A DNA stretch of 64,000 nt from Onthophagus taurus (Eukaryota > Arthropoda > Insecta > Coleoptera > Scarabaeidae). The stretch lies in assembly GCF_036711975.1 (NCBI RefSeq), contig NW_027248939.1, forward strand, positions 62,001-126,000. Reading direction: 5' to 3'. The notes under the pieces were generated by a model that saw nothing but the letters and a program-made list of their open reading frames with translations, ran no database searches and was not told the DNA's origin. Numbering within the stretch: position 1 is the stretch's first letter; each line of letters opens with the position of its first letter. Below are positions 33,160-43,717 of the stretch, piece after piece. The position numbers and the translations under genes are program-made.

Positions 33160-33348
33160 GTCAGTCGGTCGCAGCTAAGAGAAGAAGACGTGCGCGCTTA
33201 ACAGAAAACACGTTCTTGAGTCGATATATAACTAATATCAGAGACCATAACTGTTGAAATGCATAAAACAAGTTCATAGTTACAAACGACATTACCTGGA
33301 TTTGTTTTGTTTTTATTCTTTTTTAATAACATTATAATTATAGTTACT
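33095..33348 (+). repeat. 3' LTR of Gypsy element
   Basis: It has the same length as the 5' LTR. It is preceded by a purine-rich tract GGATGGACGAGA that could prime plus-strand synthesis. Confidence 0.85.
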
Positions 33349-33555
33349 GAATGCGTGTTTTTTTTTTATTTATTTCCCCAGCAGTCCTACATGAATACAC
33401 GTGAATATAGTTCTCATTATAAGGGTTACAAAGTGATTTCCGATAATAATGAACGAAATACTAAAATTATTCAAATTAATGATATATTTTTTGAAACCCC
33501 TTTTAATCTACATGAACTTTCAAATGGGGATGTTTATGTTTCTGGGTCGTGTTAA

Positions 33556-34058
33556 GTTTATTTAGTTTGTCTTTATTAACTTTCGATAACTATTGTGAAA
33601 TCCTATTTCTATGTATATTTCATTGTTTTAATGCTCGGTTGCAGAAACTTTCATATAATTTTAATCGAGTTTTATCAAAAACCTAGATAATCAGATTAAA
33701 AAATCCATCTTTTACGGTTCGTTAACACGAGAGATTAAAATGCTAGAGGTTTCTGCTACCTGGCCGTTTAATATTAAGTATTAAGTAATAGTCATTAATA
33801 TATGGTTGGGTTTCAGAATAGTAACTATTGCAGGACTCGAAAATGGGTGATTGGGAACGCTAAATATAAGAACTCAAGTTTTGACAACATTATTATGAAA
33901 AAGGTGCTCCATCTAGCGTCCCCTGTAACCCTTTTTTAGGAACCACAATAGTTGCCGTTTTACTCATTATAAGTGGGTTGAAATCTATTGCGATATTTTT
34001 AGAACTGTAAATAAGTGAACAAATAAACGTCTTAACATAAAGTAGTAATTCAATTCTA
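33556..34058. other. Spacer
   Basis: No feature was recognised beyond the probable 3' flank of the orphan gene. Confidence 0.4.
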
Positions 34059-35488
34059 CACTGTTGGAAATAATTCACGAGCACACCCTGTATAATCTGA
34101 ACGCGTGTGTCTAGCGCAATAAAATTTGGTATAGAAGTAGTACTAAAGTAGTGTAACTTACTCTCACATTGAGAACGGCACAACTCTGCTGGGAGGAGAA
34201 ACATCAATAGCGAGAGTATCCCCCATGATCTTCGCGTACCATCGCTACACGACGTGGCATGGAGTCTATAAGTCGCTATACTGTAGCGAGAGGGATGGCC
34301 AACCATGCCACCTCAACTCGCCTCCATAGCTCCTCAACGTTAGCCGAGGAAGCCGGATAACGTAGAAGTCTCCGACCAGTCATGTCCCAAAACATGTTCG
34401 ATCGGATTCAGATGCGGAATCCGAGCTAGCCATGGAAGCATTCGTATACGGTGCTCTTCCACAAAGGTCTGTACAACACGCCCGATATGCTGTCGTACTT
34501 TGTCGTGCATGTATAGCAGACCTGGGAGTCGCCGAACGTAGGGAAGCACAACGGACCGTAGCACCTCATCTACGTATCGTTGACCCGTCATGGTCTGCTA
34601 TACACGCACCAGACGTGTACGTCCACCATATGTAATCGCACCCCATACCATAATGCTCGGTTGTCGGTGGATAGGGCGTTCTTGCAGACACTGCTCGAGT
34701 AGACGATCATCACGGCTCCGACGAACTAAAATTCGCGCATCACCGGTGCTCAATTCGAATCTTGATTCGTCGGAAAACAAAATGTCCCTCTACTCGGCAA
34801 CCTACTAATGCCTAGCGTCGACCCACTCGTGACGTATGCTGCGGTGCTCGGGTGTTACTGGAATCCACTGCATCGCACGACGCGCGCGCCAGTCCACTAT
34901 CTACCAAACGCCGCCGTACAGTTCGCGTAGTGAGTGCGCCTTCCCCTGCCAGTGGCCAAACAGCTCCAAGTTGCCTTGAGGAGGACACACACGACGCTAA
35001 AGCGCTGAGCACAAGAACGTGATCCTCGAGTGCTGGGGACGCGCAGGGCCCTCCCGGCCGAGGCTGTAGGTACCTATGTCCTACCTCAGACCATTCTCGC
35101 CATGCCCGTTGCACTGCTGATAACGACCGCTCGAGACGACGCGCAATTTCACAGAACGATACACCCTCAATGTGCATACCCACAAACATTCCTCACTCAA
35201 ACTCGCTTAAGTAACGCGATCGTCCATCCATTGCGCACAGAGTACGATAACAATGTGGTCCCTCACACCACACTAAAAACGACCGGTATTTTCCATCCAC
35301 TTCGGTCTCCATAGCGACGGAATGTTCCACTTGGAAGGGCGGCTCAGTCAACAATGCCGCGACGGAACAACTCAAAACTCCCTGAATAAACTCGTCTACA
35401 GTAAATATTTGTGCTCCGCAAATATTATGGATTTATCTTCACGCGTTCAGATTATATAGGGTGTGCTCGTGAATTATTTCCAACAGTG
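34059..35488 (-). mobile_element. Tc1-family transposon copy 1 (1430 bp)
   Basis: The ends start CACTGTTGGAAATAATTCAC with the inverse at 35488 and TA on both sides (34057-34058, 35489-35490). It is closely related to copy 2 at 36630-38509, which lies in the opposite orientation about 1.1 kb away. Confidence 0.9.
34340..35375 (-). pseudogene. Tc1 transposase, copy 1, broken
   Basis: The minus strand gives MSCSVAALLTE at the start, then an in-frame TGA where copy 2 has CGA (Arg) near residue 61. The helix-turn-helix part is EIARRLERSLSAVQRAWREW. The DDE part has SDESRFELS, MVWGAI, LYMHDK and LNPIEH. Frame changes separate the segments at about 34810 and 34595. The DD34E spacing belongs to Tc1. 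Confidence 0.8.
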
Positions 35489-35490
35489 TA

Positions 35491-35825
35491 TTATTTATTA
35501 AAAACGCCTGTACTAATACTTCATTAAATAATATCAAATCATTGAGTGAAGGTATAATCCGATTGATATAACACTACAAAAGTTCAAAGGGAAAAAATGA
35601 TACTTTAAACAAAGTAGTTGATACATTTATCCCAATGACACGATTACGTTCTTTCAAATATCAAGTAGGTCTGGTGAACCTTTTTAATAGATTGAAGAAA
35701 CTAATTGATATTTTCTTTTAACTACACCATAATCTACACTGAAACAATAAAATACTTAATTAGAATATGTGAATCGGTTGTTCTGAAATTACAACCTACT
35801 TCTCTGAAAACACAGTTTTCTTGTG
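35491..35825. other. Spacer between Tc1 copy 1 and the Penelope fragment
   Basis: Nothing was recognised. Confidence 0.4.
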
Positions 35826-36395
35826 TTAAATAAGTGATATATTCAAATTGAGTATATATTTACTTAGAAATCTGAATATATATTTTCCTCTGTTCCAGTA
35901 AACATACGCTTGATTATATAGGAACCTACCATTTACTCCAGTGAAGTAAAATTTACTTGAAATAAGCAATCTTTCTTTGTGTGTATGATTAAACGAATGA
36001 CTCGAATAAAAGTTAATGTAACGACCCGAATATGTAGGCTTGGTGTACCAGTCAATGACTATAGAGGTGTTCTCACGAATAACCTTACAATCAAGGAACG
36101 GAACAAAATTATCCTTTTCCGTCTCAACAGTGTATTGAATGTTACTATCAAACGAATTAAAGACTGTCAACATGTGATCAGCACCATCCCTGGGAACACT
36201 AGTGATAATATCATCAACAAATTTTTTAATGAACGGTAATTGAGGAATAACTGAGGAATAACACCATCAAGAACAAAGTCCATAACTATAAGAGCTAAAA
36301 TGGGACTTATAGGTGAACCCATGGGTGTACCAAACTTCTGCAAATAAACTTGATCATTAAATGAAAAGTAGGTGTTCTCAAAAACATCTCTCCCA
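35826..36395 (-). pseudogene. Penelope-like reverse transcriptase fragment
   Basis: On the minus strand FGTPMGSPISPILALIVMD is followed by the catalytic FVDDIIT near 36215. Then come VPFLDCKVIRENTSIVIDW and PTYSGRYINFYSSHSFNH. These are the palm and thumb blocks of Penelope RT. A frame change lies near 36240, and the fragment ends after FNHTHK. Confidence 0.8.
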
Positions 36396-36570
36396 TTGCT
36401 TTTGTTTTTAAAGGTATAATGTCAATCCATTTTGATAAATAGTATACAGTTATTAAATAACTGCGACCTGCATATTCGCCAATATCTAGTCCTATTTTAG
36501 TGAATGGTAATTCAGTAATTTCGTGATTTAACAAAGGCTCGGGAGATATTGCTTTTTTGATATCTCTCAC
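36396..36570 (-). pseudogene. Gypsy integrase core fragment fused to Penelope RT
   Basis: The minus strand reads ELPFTKIGLDIGEYAGRSYL followed by SKWIDIIPLKTKAMGE, the first-Asp part of a Ty3/Gypsy integrase. The similarity stops near 36400, where Penelope RT begins. The open frame crossing the junction is fortuitous. Confidence 0.65.
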
Positions 36571-36742
36571 ACTCTTTACATTTTTTAATTAATAACTCGA
36601 TATGTTGATTTATTTTAATAATAATAATACACTGTTGGAAATAATTCACGAGCACACCCTATATAATCTGAACGCCTGAAGATAAATCCATAATATTTGC
36701 GTAGCACAAAGCTTTACTGTAGATGAGTTTATTCAGCGAGTT

Positions 36743-38265
36743 TTGAGTTGTTCCGTCGCGGCATTGTTGACTGAGCAGCCCTTCCAAGTGGAACATTCCG
36801 TCGCTATGGAGACCGAAGTGGATGGAAAATACCGGTCGTTTTTAATGTGGTGTGAGGGACCACATTGTTATCGTACTCTGTGCGCAATGGATGAGCGATC
36901 GCGTTACTTAAGCGAGTTTGGGCGAGGAATGTTTGTGGGTATGCACATTGAGGGTGTATCGTTCCGTGAAATTGCGCGTCGTCTCGAGCGGTCGTTATCG
37001 GCAGTGCAACGGGCATGGCGAGAATGGTCTGAGGTAGGACATAGGTACCTACAGCCGCTGCCGGGACGGCCCTGCACGACCCCAGCACACGAGGATCGCA
37101 CTCTTGTGCTCAGCGCTTTAGCGTCGTGTGCGTCCTCCTCAAGGCAACTTGGAGCTGTTTGGCCACTGGCAGGGGAAGGCGCACTCACTACGCGAACTGT
37201 ACGGCGGCGTTTGGTAGATAGTGGACTACGTGCGCGTCGTGCGATACAGCGGATCCCAGTAACACCCGAGCACCGCAGCATACGTCACGAGTGGGTCAAC
37301 GCTAGGCATTAGTGGGTTGCCGAGTAGAGGGACATTTTGTTTTCCGACGAATCAAGATTCGAATTGAGCACCAGTGATTCGCGAATTTTAGTTCGTCGGA
37401 GACGTGGTGATCGTCTACTCGAGCAGTGCGTGCAAGAATGCCCTATCCACCGACAACCGAGCATTTTGGTATGGGGTGCTATTACACATGGTGGACGTAC
37501 TATCGGCCAAACCTTATTTACTACATGGCGTAAGGGACAGAAAACAAATCCCCCGCACGGTCGCTTTGCCGAGTACGGCCGAAGAATCGAAGACTGGAGG
37601 GGCGTACTCATTTTCTCTCGAACCTTTGCTCTAGCCTTGTCGTCTCTTCAACCCTGAAGTGCCGGGCGCCCGATGCCAGCTTAAAGTCGAGCGCGCCTTG
37701 GATTCGAACAAAAATACACAATTTCGTTTTTACAATTCAAATAACTGTACCAATGTTATGACGTAGTCGATTTTAAAAATTCATAAAATAGTCAAATATA
37801 TTCATTAAAATAAAATAATTGAACTTTAATAAGTGAAAAAAAATTGTTTCTTAATTTTAAATACGTTTCTGTACTGTATATCTTCGTAAAGTTAAAGAAT
37901 TTAGTTAAAATTCGATGTAAAAATCGTCTCTTAATTTCCATTAGTAATATTTTTGTCTGCTGCGTGTATAGCAGACCATGACGGGTCAACGATACGTAGA
38001 TGAGGTGCTACGGTCCGTTGTGCTTCCCTACGTTCAGCGGCGTCCAGGTCTCCTATACATGCACGACAACGTCCGAACGCACATCGGGCGTATTGTACAG
38101 ACCTTTGTGGAAGAGCACCGTATACAAATGCTTCCTAGGTCAGCTCGTTTTCCGGATCTGAGTCCAATCGAACATGTTTGGGAAATGACTGGTCGGAGAC
38201 TTCAACGTTATCCGGCTTCCCCGGCTAACGTTTTGGAGCTATGGAGGCGAGTTGAGGTAGCATAG
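36743..38265 (+). pseudogene. Tc1 transposase, copy 2, interrupted
   Basis: The first 189 residues are open (36743-37312) and hold the DNA-binding domain EIARRLERSLSAVQRAWREW. The DDE part restarts near 37337 with SDESRFELSTSDSRIL and VWGAITHGG. The insertion at about 37501 then breaks it. The end (37978-38265) has LYMHDNVRTHIGRIVQTFVE and DLSPIEHVWEM, supplying the second Asp and the Glu of the DD34E triad. Confidence 0.82.
37501..37955. other. Unidentified insertion inside Tc1 copy 2
   Basis: It is absent from copy 1 at the matching place. The left 170 bp is GC-rich (CCCCCGCACGGTCGCTTTGC), the right part AT-rich. No inverted ends or clear target duplication were seen. It may be a SINE or a filler fragment. 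Confidence 0.5.
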
Positions 38266-38511
38266 TTGGCCATCCCTCTCGCTACAATACAGCGACTTAT
38301 AGACTCCATGCCACGTCGTGTGGCGATGGTACGCGAAGCTCACGGGGGATACTCTCGCTATTGATGTTTCATCTCCCAGCAGAGTTGTGCCGCTCTCCAT
38401 GTGAGAGTAAGTTACACTACTTTAGTACTACTTCCATACCAAATTTTATTCCGCTAGACACACGCGTTCAGATTATACAGGGTGTGCTCGTGAATTATTT
38501 CCAACAGTGTA

Positions 38512-41500
38512 ATAATAATAAACAAACTTTATTGCCATAAAAGAACAAAGGAAAATTGTACATTATTATAATTATCCTATATTAGCGGCGGTAGTGAAAC
38601 AAAAAAAAAAGCAAAGATAATTATAAGAATGACAGTGATAGTGGAAAACAAATCATAAATTGAATTCTGACAAACGGAACGATTTATCGCCAAAGACGAT
38701 ATCTTCCAATCGACCCAGTCTAAACTATATTACAATGATACCACCAGATATACAGAATAGTAAGTAATTAACGCACGCATTATTAACCAAAAGCGAAAAA
38801 GAAAAAAAAAACAAACAACAAAAAGGAGGGAAGAAAAGTGTAAGAAATGCACAGAGTAACAAAGCAGAAAAGAAAGAAGTTGAATAAGGAACATAGGAAA
38901 GAAAGTAGAAAAGAAGGAAAGGAAGTAAAATATTACAAGATCGCAATTTGACGGGAGAAGAGGAAATGTGTAAGACAAGTCTTGAAAGATGATAGGGTTG
39001 GAGCGTTTCTAATATCCATGGGGAGACCATTCCAGAGGGATATGGCGTACAGCGTAAATGACCTGTGGTATAAATTCGTATGATGTATTGGGAATAGAAG
39101 AATTAAGTCCGATTGCGAACGAGTGGGACGCTCGTGTGATGCTAAGAATTTAAAATTATTAAATAAGTACTGTGGACTGAGTCTTAATAATCTTATAGAG
39201 ACTTATTGCGGTAAGGAGTAATATGACAATATTTCCCAAGATCGAATATAAAACGTATGCAATTATTTTGTAATCTCTGGAGTTTATTACACAAAGATAT
39301 CGACAGGTCAGTACAAACCGTATCCGCATAATCAAGATGTGGAAAAATCAGCGAATAACAGAGGTTGCGTCGAATGTAAGGTGGAAGAAAACACTTAAAT
39401 TTACGGAGGGAGTAGAAACAAGAGTAAACCCTCTTACAAATCGCCTGAACCTGGGGGCGCCAAGACAGTGCAGAGTCCATCATAACTCCAAGATTCTTAA
39501 TTACATCCGAAAATTTAATGACGGTGTCACCAAGTAGAAGTTGCGAGTTAGCAAAAGTAGCCACCCTGCCCCGTAGAGGATTTGTACCAAATATTATGGC
39601 TTGGGTCTTATTAGCATTGAGCTTCAAACCGTATAGTTTAGACCACTCAAGCACTGTCGCAAGATCATTATTATTTCGCTCAATTGCTTGAGGAAAGTCA
39701 TCAACTGTTGTATCGGTATAGATCTGCAGGTCATCCGCGTAAAGATGAAAATTTGAAGAAATAACCTTGGTGACACTATCAATGAAGATAGAAAACAGCA
39801 ACGGACCGAAAACACTGCCCTGGGGCACACCACAAGAAAGTTCAAAGCGGTTGGAAAAGGTTGAATTGGCACGGACACACAGTGTGCGATGCGAAAGATA
39901 TGAATGAAACCATGAAAGACTCGAGGAAGAAAAACCAATAGATGAAAGTATAGAAAGAAGAAGATCGTAATCGACAGAGTCGAAGGCTTTGCTGAAATCA
40001 AGTAGAACCAAAATAGTGAGACGACGATTATCACAAGCAAGTCTTATATCATCCGTGATCTTGATCAAGGAAGTAGTAGTACCACGACCCCGTCGGAAAC
40101 CAGACTGTTTGTCACTGATCAATCGATGCTTCTCAAGAAAATCATAAACCTGGGTATACACAATACGCTCAAGAACCTTTGACAAAAGAGAAAGTATTGA
40201 AATAGGACGATAGCCAAAATTGGAGTTTTCAATTTGGGAATGGGAACAACCTGAGCATGTTTCCATATAGATGGAAAAGAGGATGATTCAAAAGACAAGT
40301 TAAAAATATGATTCAGCGGAGGCAGAACAGCATCTAGTATTGGCAAGATCTGTTTTAGACAGATAAAGTCAGCACCAGAGCACGTAGAGCGGGTTTGAGT
40401 GAGAGCCTCACGAACAACCTCCGAGTCAACCGTAGTCAATGAAAAACTACGTGCATCATCCACGATCCCATTCTCTGATGCACAAATGGTTTGAATTAAG
40501 GTCGCCTTCTGAGTAGCGTCAAGCGTTACCGGCGATTCGGCAAAATAGCTGGCCAACAAGTTAGGATCCGGAGTGGATTGCGTGAGTTTGCTGTCAGTGA
40601 CGCCAAGAGATCGCAAGGTCTTCCAAAATGTAGTTGGTGTCGACACAGATAATTTCCAATAAAAATATTTTTTTTTAGCATTTTTGCATTTGTGATTGCA
40701 CCTATTACGCAAAGAACGATAGCAGTCGTAGTTATCAACTGACGGGTTACGTCTGTACAACGTTTTTGCTCTATTACGTTCGCTCATGAGACCCCTAATA
40801 TCATTAGTTAACCAAGGGGCAGGAAAATGTTTCACTCTCCTTTGCTTTACCGGAGCATGTTTGTCATACAAACATGTTACTTTATTATTAAAATAGTTAA
40901 CCTTCGCGTCAATGTCCGTCATAAGATATAACGGTTTCCAGTCTATCCTCAGCGCATCAGAGTTGAGTTGTTGATAGTCAACATGTTTGAAATCACGGTA
41001 AGATAGAATACGCTGAGGACACACTACATTTCGGACTTGGACAGCGCAATAAATAAGATCATGGTTGGAGAATTGCAGAGCAGGTAGTTGACCGTGAACA
41101 AGAATCTTATCGGTGCAAGACGAGATGATCAAGTCAAGCAGAGAGTCGGACGAAGGAAGGTGATGGGTTGGCTGAGAAGGGATGATAGATAGATTTGAGG
41201 AAGAAGTGACAAATCGAAGTTTATCACTACGCAGGTCATCTCTCAATGTACACTTTTGAAATCGCCCATTAATACTATGGTGTCATAGCACATACTATGT
41301 CTTTCAAGGAGATCCTCAAATTGCTCAAAGTAATTCATCATTGGGGGACAATAAAAAACACACTTAACTTAACCTCAATCAAAAGGAATTCCATTGCTCG
41401 CGAAGATCCATCGGACAATTCAATCGAGTCAACCTGTAGTTGATCTTTGACATACGCAGCCACACCCCCACCCCTAGAATACACGCGATCATTTCTCAGA

Positions 41501-41522
41501 AGACGATAGCCCGGAAGAACAA
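38512..41522 (-). mobile_element. CR1/L2-like non-LTR retrotransposon, 5' truncated
   Basis: Read on the minus strand, a partial endonuclease (41246-41520) leads into RT (39193-41246) and a 3' region with the signal AATAAA near 38530 and a TTA-repeat tail. The 5' end stops within the endonuclease, as is common for target-primed insertions. Confidence 0.8.
39193..41520 (-). pseudogene. ORF2 of the CR1/L2-like element (endonuclease part, RT)
   Basis: Remnants of the endonuclease include YSRGGGVAAYVKDQLQ near 41450. A frame from 41246 gives DLIISSCTDKILVHGQLPAL and the linker APWLTNDIRGLMSERNRAKT. A frame change near 40240 leads to the RT with YRPISILSLLSKVLERIVY, DKQSGFRRGRGTTT, LVLLDFSKAFDSVDY, SCGVPQGSVFGPLLFSIF and the catalytic YADDLQIY. 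The C-terminal thumb region ends at 39193. Key RT residues are intact but at least two frameshifts are present. Confidence 0.82.
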
Positions 41523-42635
41523 ACTGTTACAAGTTTAACTTGTAATTTAGTATAGAGTTATAGTTGACCTTGAATGTCCTGTATCAAAGGTCGCTTTGCA
41601 TCGTAGATCGAAGAATAATCTGGTATAGTCAGCTGATGTCGCTACCCTAACCTAACTTCTTATTTGGTTGTATACGATGGAATACATCTAATAACGAACT
41701 GGAATGGAATTGGTTTTGGATAACTGCCGAATTCAAACCACGATTGTTATTTTGAGATAAGTTTTCTTAAAGCTTCTATTTTGATAATTTTCTCTTTTAT
41801 ATATAATAATTTAACTTAAATTTCTTTTTTGTTGATCTTGAGTATTAATAGTTAATGTAACTGAATTCATGTTTAAGTATTTAGATAATGTTCAATAATA
41901 GTACATTTTCACATTAAATAACAGAGAGAGATAATCGTAATTAAATCTGTTAATCTTTGAGGTTATTTTATTTATGTGTGATCTTGACTCGCAAGATTTT
42001 GGTTTGTTTTGTGGACCAGTAGAGTCCCTGATTGAAGTCAAAGATCTATGTCTTACGTTCACTATCAAATAACATTCATTTTGTTTAATATCAATTTTAT
42101 TGATTTTATTGATGATTTTATTTTTTTTGCGAGAATAGAAGTAAGACTTTCTGTAACCATATTCATAACCTTCAGATTGTTTGACATCAAGTTTTAATCA
42201 ACGTTCGATTTATTATTTTTTTTTTTTTACTCTCTCTCTATGTGAGATTTCGTGTCTCAAAAGGAGTCACATAAATTTATTATAATTTTTTTTTTGTGTA
42301 TTATTATTAATTTTTTATTGATTTATTATATTGAATTATCACTATATTTTCTTTGTATTATTGCAGTAGTTCTCAACATAATTCTCCCCATTTTCTCCCC
42401 ATTTCAATCGTTCGTCGCTCACATTACCTGTTCAGATATTTTATGTTTCCAAGTTCAACATATTAGGTTTACTATTTTAGAAGTGGAAAAGGTAGAGCTT
42501 GGTGGCGCCCTTTTACTATCTATACTTATTGTGTTTCTCACTCTTTTTGGATCGTTCTCCCACGACCCAATCTATAAGACTGAGCTATCGAGCCTTAGCT
42601 TCTAATTTTGTCACACCGAAGGTTTCGGCAACATG
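41523..42635. other. AT-rich spacer
   Basis: No gene or classifiable repeat was recognised. The local motif CCTAACCTAACTTC near 41645 is a common insect simple sequence. Confidence 0.4.
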
Positions 42636-43212
42636 TATATACAAATTGGAATGCGGAACATGCAGAGCGACATACATTGGACAGACAGGTAGAAGATTAG
42701 AACAGAGAATATACGAACATAAAACCAAACAGAACTCAAATTTCGGCAAACACCTTCTATTTAACATAGAACATGAATTCGATGACAATGACAACACAAC
42801 TTTGATACATAAAACTAGTAGGTAGACTACTTGTTAACAATAAAGATAGAATAAATAAACTTGAAGATAATGGTATATACAAATTGGAATGCGAAACATG
42901 CAGAGCAACATACATTGGGCAGACAGGTAGAAGATTAGAACAGAGAATATACGAACATAAAACCAAACAGAACTCAATTTCGGCAAACACCTTCTATTTA
43001 ACATAGAACATGAATTCGATGACAATGACAACACAACTTTGATACATAAAACTAATAAAGGGTACATGATGGAGATACTTGAATACTACGAAATTAACAA
43101 ATTCAAACACAACTTTCCAACATGCCACTGTCTGAACGAACAAATCCAAACCACCAGGAAGCCACTGTACATGTACTTAAAGACCCCATACACCCCCCAA
43201 AAAACAAAAAAG
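42636..43212 (+). pseudogene. Penelope-like GIY-YIG domain, partly duplicated in tandem
   Basis: The plus strand encodes YKLECGTCRATYIGQTGRRL and EQRIYEHKTKQNSNFGKHLL. The same segment is repeated about 232 bp downstream (42640-42827 versus 42872-43055) with a few base differences and a one-base deletion. After the second copy the frame continues LEYYEINKFKHNFPTCHCL and LKTPYTPQKTKK, the usual Penelope C-terminus. It resembles the minus-strand element at 63142-64000. The RT is absent. Confidence 0.8.
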
Positions 43213-43230
43213 AAAATAATACAAAAAAAT

Positions 43231-43293
43231 TTTTCCAGATGTACGTGGATGGTTGAATATGTAGTATTCAACCATCCACGTACATCTGGAAAA
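43231..43293 (+). ncRNA. Structured hairpin A, 3' of Penelope frame
   Basis: It has 29-bp perfect arms (43231-43259, 43265-43293) with a 5-base loop TGTAG. It starts about 20 bases after the Penelope C-terminal coding end. The arm contains CCAGATGTACGTGG, matching the outer stem of hairpins B and C. Confidence 0.75.
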
Positions 43294-43490
43294 CCTCTCA
43301 ACTACACTCCCAACGCTTCCTACCTATTCCAACAATATCCTCTTCAGCTCACACTATTGTATCTGCTTAATGTGACCCATATTTATTATTTTGATGCCTT
43401 ACGTATTATCCATAACATTTTTTACCGTTTAAAAAATTTTGGATTTAGTTATTCATGTTTGGCACTTTAATTTTACCTATTAAACATTTT

Positions 43491-43546
43491 TCTAGATGCA
43501 CGAGGGTGACTGAGTATGTAGCACTTAGTACACCGCAACGTCTAGA
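43491..43546 (+). ncRNA. Structured hairpin B
   Basis: The outer stem TCTAGATG pairs with CGTCTAGA, with one G-T pair. The internal loop is ACGAGG / CGCAA. The inner stem GTGACTGAGTA pairs imperfectly with TTAGTACAC. A pyrimidine-rich tract with CATTCCCAACC follows. Confidence 0.65.
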
Positions 43547-43660
43547 TTTTCCCATTCAGCTGCATTCCCAACCTTACTTAGCAACACATCCTTACATTAC
43601 CCCCAGCTATATTTTTATAATACATACCTTTTCACACTTTCCTTGGCATTAATTTATTTA

Positions 43661-43717
43661 TTCCAGATGTACGAGGGTAAATAAATACGTAGCGTTTATT
43701 TACCGCAACATCCGGAA
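43661..43717 (+). ncRNA. Structured hairpin C
   Basis: The outer stem TTCCAGATGT pairs with ACATCCGGAA. The internal loop is ACGAGG / CGCAA. The inner stem GTAAATAAA pairs with TTTATTTAC. A pyrimidine-rich tract with CACTCCCAACC follows. Confidence 0.7.

Larger units (their letters stand above)
28577..33348 (+). mobile_element. Gypsy/Ty3 LTR retrotransposon (about 4.8 kb)
   Basis: Two 254-bp LTRs flank gag and pol, with a GAATG target duplication at 28572-28576 and 33349-33353. Comparing the LTRs by eye shows about 7 substitutions (near 3 percent), so the copy is moderately young. There is no envelope frame. It splits parts 3 and 4 of the orphan gene. The exact first base of the LTR could shift by two because the sequence ATGTGGG is shared. 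Confidence 0.9.
22940..33555 (+). pseudogene. Orphan arthropod transposon-type gene, cut into four parts
   Basis: Parts: 22940-23442, 24198-24296, 28277-28571 and about 33380-33555. Part 1 has ILLHYPKIIAKVGPVSNI and one in-frame TAA at 23243. Part 2 has RFEAKHKDLKTVAYNIRSRK and LPYSLAL. Part 3 continues with RHQLKVSYRLASEKGFH. Part 4 ends LHELSNGDVYVSGSC and a stop. The HYP..GP...RFEAKH order belongs to a multicopy uncharacterised protein family of arthropod genomes; I know no function for it. The parts are separated by a mariner MITE, the CCCAGTAAACAA element and a Gypsy element. The junction of parts 2 and 3 restores the frame exactly if one copy of the AC duplication is kept. Part 4 may follow an intron ending CCCCAG. 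Confidence 0.65.
36630..38509 (+). mobile_element. Tc1-family transposon copy 2 (1880 bp, with an internal insertion)
   Basis: It has the same inverted ends as copy 1, with TA at 36628-36629 and 38510-38511. The target is a TAA-repeat tract, which continues on both sides and is probably the tail of the neighbouring non-LTR element. About 455 bp (37501-37955) is absent from copy 1. Confidence 0.9.

Noticed and set aside
34432..34808. Plus-strand frames over Tc1 copy 1
   Set aside because: They are complements of the minus-strand transposase segments.
36307..36570. A real fusion protein at the Penelope/Gypsy join
   Set aside because: The Penelope half of that frame is out of register with the true RT frame, so only the Gypsy part is meaningful.
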